From an uncultured Lachnospiraceae bacterium (GTDB taxonomy: Bacteria > Bacillota > Clostridia > Lachnospirales > Lachnospiraceae), in NCBI GenBank assembly GCA_910578555.1, contig CAJTPS010000038.1, forward strand, positions 1 to 18,634: DNA of 18,634 nt, in the 5' to 3' direction. Shown here piece after piece: positions 6,155 to 13,050 of the stretch; the stretch's first letter is position 1; each line of letters begins with the position of its first letter. Both the position numbers and the translations under genes were made by a program. A model generated the notes under the pieces. The model did no database searches. It saw only the letters and a list, made by a program, of their open reading frames with translations, and had not been told where the DNA came from.

Positions 6155-7561
6155 CTATTCCCGCCCGTCCCAGCAATAAGTGCACAGTTTGCATTTATCA
6201 ATACCGACGGATGCAATCATATCGTCAAGACGATGATACCTGAGAGAGGTGAAATTCAGCTTCTCTCTTATTTTTTCTAACATCCCGGCATACTCCGTGC
6301 TGTCGGGATCCGCGTAAACCGACAGATTCGGATACTTGTTCTCTCCCTCCATCTCACTGATGACGCGGCGTGCGATCAACTCCATCTCCGAAGTCGATCG
6401 TGAGAAATTCAGATATTTACACCCGAACAGAAGCGGCGGACATGCCGGCCGGATATGTACCTCTCCCGCGCCGCTCCGATACAGGAACTCTGTCGTCTCC
6501 CGCAGCTGCGTGCCCCGCACGATCGAATCATCAATCAGCAGCAGGCTTCTGTCCTTGATCAGATCATGCACCGGGATCAGTTTCATCTTCGCAATCAGAT
6601 TACGCCGGCTCTGGATCGTAGGCATAAACGAGCGCGGCCATGTAGGTGTATACTTAATAAACGGTCTGGAAAAAGGAATCCCCGACTCATTCGCATAGCC
6701 GATCGCGTGTGCGGTTCCGGAATCCGGTACCCCCGCCACGATATCCGGATGCGCATCATCTCGTTTCGCCAGCATGGCACCGCAGTTGTAGCGCATCTGC
6801 TCCACGCTGATTCCTTCATAAGAGGATGAGGGATATCCGTAATAGATCCACAGGAACGTACAGATCTTCATGTCTTTTCCCGGCGCCACTAAAGACTGCA
6901 CGCCCTCAGGCGTCATAATCACGATCTCTCCGGGTCCCAACTCCCGTTCCGGTTCATATCCGAGATTCAAATACGCAAAACTCTCGAAAGAGACGCAGCA
7001 TGCGTCTTCCTTCTTTCCTACCGTCACGGGTGTACGTCCGTACCGGTCTCTCGCCGCATAGATTCCTTTCGGCGTCATGATCAGTATCGTCATGGAACCG
7101 TCGATCAATTCCTGTGCGTAGCGGATTCCCTCGATCAGATTATCCCGCTGATTGATTACCGCCGCAACTAACTCCGTGGCATTGATATCCCCGCCGCTCA
7201 TCTCCAAGAAATGCGCGTGTCCGCTTCTGAAAAGTTCCTGTACGATCTCATCTTTATTATTGATCTTGCCCACCGTCGTGATCGCATAGGTCCCGTGATG
7301 GGATCGAATGATCAGCGGCTGCGGCTCATAATCTGATATACATCCGATGCCGAAGCTGCCGCGCATAGTATTCGCATCTTTATCAAACTTGGTACGAAAA
7401 GGAGCGTTCTCAATATTATGAATCGCCCGGTCGAAGCCCTCCTCACGGCTGTATACCGCCATACCGGCACGCCTCGTTCCGAGGTGAGAATGATAATCCG
7501 TTCCGAAAAATAAGTCAAATACGCAGTCCTGCTTCGAAACCACGCCAAAAAATCCGCCCAT
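6155..7561 (-). CDS. PurF-like protein with inactivated glutaminase domain
   Basis: The 468-residue product has the two-domain layout of amidophosphoribosyltransferase: an N-terminal Ntn-glutaminase-like domain (1-230) and a C-terminal phosphoribosyltransferase domain. The PRPP-binding LLIDDSIVRGT (341-351) and GVPDSGTAHAIGYA (277-290) are well kept. Cysteines C234, C381, C457, C460 and C463 sit where Fe-S ligands occur in Bacillus-type PurF. The glutaminase side is not normal: the protein begins MGGFFGV, so glycine replaces the nucleophilic Cys of MCG; the HNG motif reads TVG (96-98); and the Arg motif after GIG is lost (GIGCISDY). The flexible-loop motif of PurF is also replaced (TPTWPRSFM). 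It may use ammonia or a protein partner, or have another role. GGAGAGGAG six bases before ATG 7561 fixes the start; the longer frame to 7636 would overlap the upstream gene. Confidence 0.85.
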   Translation of the reverse strand: MGGFFGVVSKQDCVFDLFFGTDYHSHLGTRRAGMAVYSREEGFDRAIHNIENAPFRTKFDKDANTMRGSFGIGCISDYEPQPLIIRSHHGTYAITTVGKINNKDEIVQELFRSGHAHFLEMSGGDINATELVAAVINQRDNLIEGIRYAQELIDGSMTILIMTPKGIYAARDRYGRTPVTVGKKEDACCVSFESFAYLNLGYEPERELGPGEIVIMTPEGVQSLVAPGKDMKICTFLWIYYGYPSSSYEGISVEQMRYNCGAMLAKRDDAHPDIVAGVPDSGTAHAIGYANESGIPFSRPFIKYTPTWPRSFMPTIQSRRNLIAKMKLIPVHDLIKDRSLLLIDDSIVRGTQLRETTEFLYRSGAGEVHIRPACPPLLFGCKYLNFSRSTSEMELIARRVISEMEGENKYPNLSVYADPDSTEYAGMLEKIREKLNFTSLRYHRLDDMIASVGIDKCKLCTYCWDGRE

Positions 7562-7601
7562 AATATGCTCCTCTCCTGTCTGTCCATCCTGAACGTAACT
7601 G

Positions 7602-8300
7602 CTACAAAGCGCGGGAAGAATGCTGCCTGCAGTCATCCTTTTTCAAGCCGGGTATGGTGCTTTCATTCGCGCCGTCCTCCCGGTCGTCATATATTCTGCA
7701 ACCGCATCTGCCGCACTCCTTGACGCGGTTTAGTGCCTTGACCGCTTTCCTGCCAAGGCTCCTGTAATCATCTGCAGCAGTGCAAAAAGCAATGCCGCAG
7801 CTTAGCGTCACCGGCGGAATCCCGCCCGCCGGATGCAGCAGCAGATCATTGACTTCTCCTGCCTGTCTGCACAGCACATCCGCGTGTACTGCCGAAACAC
7901 CCGGCAGCCATATGGCAAAAGTGTCCCTGCCCTGTCTGACCATATATGCCGCCTCTGCAAACTTGTCAAAAAGCACGTCCGCCACATGCCGCAGCAAAGC
8001 GTTACACGCATCCTGCCCGTAGATATCATGTATTTCTCTGAACCGGTCCACATCACAGATGAGAAGGCCGCCTGCTCTGTGCCCTGCTCTCAGTTCCTCG
8101 CCGACTATCTTTTCGAAGTCCCCGCGCTCCATCAGCTTCACGGCCGCATTCCGCACCGTTTTCCGCGCTTCCCGGTTCGCCGTATCAGTCTGCTCCACCC
8201 CGGAACGCCCCGCCGGCGGCACATTCTCCACGGTCTCCTCGAATGCTTTATTCATTTTTCCCTTAAGACTGTGAAATCTCTGTACGATCTTTTTCCTCAT
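7602..8300 (-). CDS. Degenerate GGDEF-domain protein
   Basis: Starting at ATG 8300 gives 232 residues; a TTG start at 8330 would add ten more. The first 60 residues are basic and helix-prone, without a clear sensor domain or membrane segment. From about residue 65 comes a GGDEF fold: LLICDVDRFREIHDIYGQDA is the typical metal and nucleotide-binding opening. The signature loop reads GRDTF (124-128) in place of GGDEF, with the acidic metal ligand replaced by threonine. Diguanylate cyclase activity is therefore doubtful, and the protein may instead bind a nucleotide or act as a scaffold. The C-terminal tail (about 30 residues) is polar and unlike the family. It lies 40 bp before the PurF-like gene on the same strand. 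Neither start has a strong ribosome-binding site (AAGGA is only two bases before ATG 8300). Confidence 0.75.
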   Translation of the reverse strand: MRKKIVQRFHSLKGKMNKAFEETVENVPPAGRSGVEQTDTANREARKTVRNAAVKLMERGDFEKIVGEELRAGHRAGGLLICDVDRFREIHDIYGQDACNALLRHVADVLFDKFAEAAYMVRQGRDTFAIWLPGVSAVHADVLCRQAGEVNDLLLHPAGGIPPVTLSCGIAFCTAADDYRSLGRKAVKALNRVKECGRCGCRIYDDREDGANESTIPGLKKDDCRQHSSRAL

Positions 8301-8366
8301 ATTCCTTAATTCCCGTGAACCATGAGTCAAGTTTTCAGATATCTCTGATGTGTATATGCATTTAAC

Positions 8367-8395
8367 ATACTACCATATAAAGAGCAAATCTACAA
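8367..8395 (-). promoter_or_regulatory. Candidate promoter for the GGDEF and PurF-like genes
   Basis: Read on the minus strand, TTGTAG (8390-8395) and TAGTAT (8367-8372) are separated by 17 bp, in the gap after the response-regulator gene. The match is moderate. It would give the two downstream genes their own transcript, apart from the carbohydrate operon. Confidence 0.35.
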
Positions 8396-8418
8396 CACTG
8401 AGTTTGCATGACTTTCTG

Positions 8419-9864
8419 TTATCCGAACTGCATATTTTTCCTGTATTCCGTGGGGGAGACGCCGTTCTGGCTCTTGAAGGTCTTCATAAAATGTTTCTCG
8501 TTCTCGTACCCTACCCGCCTGCTGATCTCGATGACACGCATATCCGTGCCTGCCAGCAGACGCTTCGCCTCATTCATCCGGAGTTCTTTCAGGTAACTCA
8601 CGAAGTTCTGCCCGGTGTACTGTTTGAAAGCATATGAAAAGAGAGAGTAATTCATAGAGACATAGTTAGAGACGACCGCCATATTCAGATCTTTATCGTA
8701 ATTCGCCTGAATATAGGCAAGCGCCTTATCCACTTTTGACCTGTTTTTGTAATCGTCGAACGCTTCGCTGATTTTTCCGTGAAAACCGATCATCCATCCG
8801 GTCAGTTCCTCCATCAGCTCATCGCTCTGCGCAAACCGGTAAATATTCCGAAAGCTGTTCAGTTCCTCCTCATCCGCTAACAACACATTGCGGTAAACCC
8901 TGCAGATCTCGTCAATCACCAGATTCACACTCTGGTTCAGTACATCACAGGAGTATGCTTCCCGCTTAAGCTTCGCAAAATACTGTTCTACCATCTTAAG
9001 CGCCGACGTGATTCTATTCGTCCCGATCATCTGCGCGATCCGCAGCAGTTTCTCCTGGTCCGGTACGTCTCTGTCCTCCGGAACCGCTCCGCTGTATTCC
9101 ACTTTATGTCTGACCTTGAGAAATGCTTCCTTCCTTGCGGTCTGCGCCTCGCAGTAGGCAGTCCGAAGCTGTGTCACACCGCAATGTACGCGGCTGACCC
9201 CCACATGGCAGTCCCGCAGTTCATTTTTCAGCAGAAATTCCTTATTGTCTTTCCTGACAATATAGATTCGATTGTGTTCGATTTCTCCCAGACAGAGATA
9301 ACTTTCACTTTCCTCATCTTCCCCGCCGACATTTTCCAGACAGCATACCACATACTCCTGATCCAGAAGCTGCTTCTCAAAACTGCGGGTCACCGTCTGC
9401 ACCTCATGCTCCGGTATATTGTCATTGAGGATCATATACTTAAGCTGTTGGCAGCCGATCGTCCGCAGTTCGCGCATATTACGCCTGTTCTCTTCGATCT
9501 CGAGATCCAGCCGCCTTAAGATATCTGTAAGCTCCTCCCGCTCGATCGGTTTCATAATATAATCTCTGACGCCCAAGCGCAGCATCTGTACCGCGCACGC
9601 AAAATCATCACATCCGCTGGCCACCACCACAAGAGGCTTGTGCGCAAGATTCTGCATCCTGCGCACAAGCTCGATTCCGTCCCTCTTCGGCAGTATAATA
9701 TCCGTGATCATCACGTCCACCCGGCGTTTCTCCAGAATCTCCAGCGCCGCCTGCCCATCCCCGCACTCCATAATATTGGAGACGGTAATATCGCTTCGAC
9801 GCACGCTCGCCCTGATCATCTGACGAATGGATTTATCTTCTTCTACGATCAACAATGTATTCAT
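8419..9864 (-). CDS. AraC-family response regulator, YesN type
   Basis: The 481-residue protein has an N-terminal receiver domain (1-120) with the acidic pocket E9/D10, phospho-acceptor D55 (MITDIILP), S83 and K105 followed by proline, all as expected for an active receiver. A middle region of about 240 residues has no recognised motif, though its helical character is usual for YesN-type regulators. The C-terminal AraC DNA-binding domain (about 378-481) holds two helix-turn-helix units; the second reads EISRRVGYENEKHFMKTFK. Such regulators usually pair with a membrane sensor kinase and control sugar uptake or catabolism. No kinase is in the window. The gene follows the two phosphorylase genes after 56 bp on the same strand, so it probably controls them, perhaps through the direct repeats at 15837-15862. 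The ribosome-binding site (GGGAAG, 11 bases before ATG) is weak. Confidence 0.92.
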   Translation of the reverse strand: MNTLLIVEEDKSIRQMIRASVRRSDITVSNIMECGDGQAALEILEKRRVDVMITDIILPKRDGIELVRRMQNLAHKPLVVVASGCDDFACAVQMLRLGVRDYIMKPIEREELTDILRRLDLEIEENRRNMRELRTIGCQQLKYMILNDNIPEHEVQTVTRSFEKQLLDQEYVVCCLENVGGEDEESESYLCLGEIEHNRIYIVRKDNKEFLLKNELRDCHVGVSRVHCGVTQLRTAYCEAQTARKEAFLKVRHKVEYSGAVPEDRDVPDQEKLLRIAQMIGTNRITSALKMVEQYFAKLKREAYSCDVLNQSVNLVIDEICRVYRNVLLADEEELNSFRNIYRFAQSDELMEELTGWMIGFHGKISEAFDDYKNRSKVDKALAYIQANYDKDLNMAVVSNYVSMNYSLFSYAFKQYTGQNFVSYLKELRMNEAKRLLAGTDMRVIEISRRVGYENEKHFMKTFKSQNGVSPTEYRKNMQFG

Positions 9865-9920
9865 ACACGCTCACACTTCCCGGTGCTATCTTCTTTACCA
9901 CAGGTCAAAGCTGTTGCTTT

Positions 9921-12900
9921 CTAGCAGAGTGTGACGTCGATCCTGCTTACCCGGCCTTCACGCACATCCTCCGCCATACTGCCCTCTATCACACCCTGCG
10001 GCGCACTCTCTTCGCGGCCGTCCTTATACGCCAGCGTGCATGCTGTAATCTGATACTCATCCGGAATATAATCCTTACACTCGCCCACATGGTATACCAC
10101 CTGTGTCTCACCCATGAATACCGCTTCCACACTGCCGCCTTCCTCCAGGAGATAAGCGGGCAGCGCCGGTGTAAACCGCAGCGTCAGTTTCCCGTCACAC
10201 ATGCCAAAAGGCTGTCTGCCGAACATCATGATGATCCACATATTTAGGAATTCCACCGTAGAACCGCTCAAGCGTGCCACAAACCCTTTACCGTGTATGC
10301 TGCTGTTCGGGTTCTTGCTGCTGGCGATAAAGGAAGAGTTCTCATAGATGCTTCTCCCGTAGATCTCCCTGTCGAGGAACGGAACCGCCGCCTTGCCGAA
10401 GTCTTCGAAGAACTCCTTATACATCTCGGATTTGAGCAGTTCCAGCAGATATTTATATTCCATATGAAGCCAGATAGACTCGTTCTCCAGCCATCCGGGC
10501 GTAAATGCTCTGGCACGTCCCAGTTCAAAGGACGCGTCCTGTAAGGATGCGTTGACTTTATACATGGACAGTTTATCGTCGTACAGATCGCTTTCCTTCA
10601 CCTGTTCATACAACTTCCGCTTGCCTGACATCGCCTGATCCAGCTTCAGGTACCGCACCGGTCCTTCCAGGAACAGCGGCACTTCGCCCACCTGCATATC
10701 AAGCGGCAGGATACCGTCCTCACACTCCCGGTACTCCGTCACTTCATAGGTAAAATACGTGGGACAGATACCGCCCGTCATATCACAGGCCTTCTCGATG
10801 CCTTTACGCACGATTTCTTCCCATTCCTCCAGCATCCGGATCAGTTCTACGCCGGGCAGCACCTTCACCTCACCGCTCACACCGGCATAGATTCTCTCCC
10901 TGTAAGCTTCCTTGGCATCATTGATCCCGTTCCAGAAGGACAGTACTTTCTGCTCCGTAAGCAGCGTCTTCTTCTCCGCCGCCACAACCCTGTCGATCTG
11001 TTCTATGAAATCCGCCAGTTCCGCCAGCACTTCCACGTCCCGCGGATAACGCTTAAGCGCCTGTACCGTATATTCCAGATTACGCGCCAGTTCACAGCTT
11101 TCCGCCATGGAGGAACCGAACAGACCCGGCAGCCCGTTCAGCGCGTCATACCAGCCCGGCTTGCCGCCTTCCATCTCAATCCCCATTCCATAAGCATCTA
11201 ACGTCGCAAACTTCGCAGCCGACAGGAGCAGCAGTTTCTCCATCAGCGTGACGCTGATCACATCTCCCATACCGCCATTCGCGCGAAGCAGCTGACCGTC
11301 TGCCACATCCGTCTCCTCGATCGCTCCGTACTGGCGTATACCGGACTCCGTCTTCACACAGCGGCTGGCACGCTTTTTGACACGCGCCTGCGGCATATAG
11401 CAGCTGTATGCCTTCTCGTACAGGAGTTCTTCTTCCTTTTCCGGAAAAACACTCAGATAACTTTCCAGCAGATCCAGATTATAAGTCCAGTGATCCGACC
11501 AGTACCCCTCGCCGAACCTGCCGTTCACAACGCCCTCTGCCGCTGCCATAACCTGCCCAAACAGCGCTTCCGTCTGTTCCGCCGCCCTGCCCTGTCTGTC
11601 CAGTTCCCTGTAAAGCGTTCCGGGCGTAAAGGGTTTCGCCAGCAGATCCCGCAGGCGTTCCCTCTCTGCAGCACTTTCCGTCCGGAAGATTTCTTCCGCC
11701 TGATCAGGCTGCAGGCGGTAAGTAACTTTCTCCACGCCAAGCGGATTATAGCCGTCTGGCTGAATCAGGCTGTAGAAGGTCTTTATACTCTCGCGTCCCG
11801 TGAAAGGTGCGAAGAAAATATCACACCGTCTGTTCTGGTTCACGTCGCGGAAATTGCCGTTGCCCTGCGAGTAGAACTCAGGCAGCATACTGAAATAATT
11901 GTAGTCCCGCTCCAGATCGCCGTGTTTTCTGGAATACACGTAGAAGACCTTGTCATCCGCCAGCTGAATGGGATAGCCGCCCCGCAGCACGTTGTCCATA
12001 TAAGTGTACTCACAGTACGCATCGAAATCCGGATTCGCGGTCTTCGTCCTGATATGCCTGCACAGTTCCGTCACCAGACGGTCAGCTGTCTCTTTCTTCC
12101 TGTCATAATAAGAAGCATCCAGTTTCTGACCGGCAAACTGTGCCAGAAGCTCCTTGCTCTCCACCTGTCCGATCAACTCGTAGAATACGATCTCGCCCCC
12201 GGCCGGCAGATTCGCCTGTACCCCGTAGAAACTGCACGGAACCAGATTCTGATTCACCTGCGGCTTCGCCTGCAGATCACGCAGACCATGCTCGATAAAG
12301 CCAACCGGTTTCTCCAGCGACAAGTCATAGGCAAATATCACTTCAGGATCTGTAATCGCCTGTAATGCAGTGCCGTCCGCCAGCGTTCCGATTGAAAAGT
12401 TACCGCCGTTTATTTCCGTTACCGCAGCAGAATCCACCGTGCTCGCACGGACACGCATAAAGGGATGTCCCGCCACATCCTCCACCTGCATCCAGGCCTT
12501 CATCGTCTGCCCCATCAGTTTCATGCTCTCCTGATCGATGCCGTAAGGAATACACGCCGGCATGCCGTCCAGAATCTCCAGATCAGCCGCCAGACTCCCG
12601 ACATTCTTCACACATACTCTGCGGACCAGACCGCCGATCTTTTCCTCCGGAAGCGTGTAATATGACACATTTGTCACAATCTCTTCCTCTTCACGATTCT
12701 CCTCGATCTCCAGGCCGTTCATGGTAATATGCATACTGTGCGGGATATTCTCCTCCCGGAAAGGCTCAAAAAATGTGCCGTCTTTCCTGATAAAAGTGCG
12801 GAATCCGGTTTTCTTTACATTCTGATAAGCCTGATGCGCCGGATAAAATTCCATAATTGCATGATCTTTATTTTCCAGACCAAAACTGACAACGCCCTGT

Positions 12901-13034
12901 CCCCGGTTTACATAATAGCACCAGATCGGAATGCCTCTCACGCCGCTGATTCCCGGCAGGAAACTGGCAAATGCCGATTTCCTGCCGTAATTCTCTATTG
13001 TATATGCTGCCGTACTCTCTCTCATCACTGTCAT
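9921..13034 (-). CDS. Large inverting glycoside phosphorylase, GH149/GH161-like
   Basis: The 1037-residue protein belongs to the GH94-related clan of inverting phosphorylases, which cleave beta-glucosides with phosphate to give a sugar 1-phosphate. It has an N-terminal beta-rich domain (about 1-300), a linker and an (alpha/alpha)6 barrel (about 330-950). Notable stretches are ERDYNYF (375-381), SQGNGNFRDVNQNRR (389-403), YWSDHWTYNLDLLE (511-524) and GKPGWYDALNGLPGLFGS (624-641). The last is equivalent to GADWND of GH94, making D630 the likely general acid. Its length and motifs fit the beta-1,3-glucan phosphorylase families GH149/GH161 better than cellobiose phosphorylase, but that placement is from memory of motifs. 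It begins 16 bp after the GH94 gene, with GGAG four bases before ATG 13034, so the two are surely co-transcribed. No signal peptide is visible, so its substrate must be imported. Confidence 0.8.
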   Translation of the reverse strand: MTVMRESTAAYTIENYGRKSAFASFLPGISGVRGIPIWCYYVNRGQGVVSFGLENKDHAIMEFYPAHQAYQNVKKTGFRTFIRKDGTFFEPFREENIPHSMHITMNGLEIEENREEEEIVTNVSYYTLPEEKIGGLVRRVCVKNVGSLAADLEILDGMPACIPYGIDQESMKLMGQTMKAWMQVEDVAGHPFMRVRASTVDSAAVTEINGGNFSIGTLADGTALQAITDPEVIFAYDLSLEKPVGFIEHGLRDLQAKPQVNQNLVPCSFYGVQANLPAGGEIVFYELIGQVESKELLAQFAGQKLDASYYDRKKETADRLVTELCRHIRTKTANPDFDAYCEYTYMDNVLRGGYPIQLADDKVFYVYSRKHGDLERDYNYFSMLPEFYSQGNGNFRDVNQNRRCDIFFAPFTGRESIKTFYSLIQPDGYNPLGVEKVTYRLQPDQAEEIFRTESAAERERLRDLLAKPFTPGTLYRELDRQGRAAEQTEALFGQVMAAAEGVVNGRFGEGYWSDHWTYNLDLLESYLSVFPEKEEELLYEKAYSCYMPQARVKKRASRCVKTESGIRQYGAIEETDVADGQLLRANGGMGDVISVTLMEKLLLLSAAKFATLDAYGMGIEMEGGKPGWYDALNGLPGLFGSSMAESCELARNLEYTVQALKRYPRDVEVLAELADFIEQIDRVVAAEKKTLLTEQKVLSFWNGINDAKEAYRERIYAGVSGEVKVLPGVELIRMLEEWEEIVRKGIEKACDMTGGICPTYFTYEVTEYRECEDGILPLDMQVGEVPLFLEGPVRYLKLDQAMSGKRKLYEQVKESDLYDDKLSMYKVNASLQDASFELGRARAFTPGWLENESIWLHMEYKYLLELLKSEMYKEFFEDFGKAAVPFLDREIYGRSIYENSSFIASSKNPNSSIHGKGFVARLSGSTVEFLNMWIIMMFGRQPFGMCDGKLTLRFTPALPAYLLEEGGSVEAVFMGETQVVYHVGECKDYIPDEYQITACTLAYKDGREESAPQGVIEGSMAEDVREGRVSRIDVTLC

Positions 13035-13050
13035 TATGCTCCTTTCGAGT

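Noticed and set aside
7562..7636. Longer start for the PurF-like gene, adding 25 residues
   Set aside because: The extension overlaps the upstream GGDEF gene and has no family resemblance. A strong GGAGAGGAG site directly precedes ATG 7561, where the protein begins with the family-typical GGFFG segment.
11490..12365. 291-codon plus-strand frame opposite the large phosphorylase gene
   Set aside because: It is a mirror of a real GC-rich gene on the other strand. Its product has no family features, and the minus-strand gene shows clear motifs throughout.
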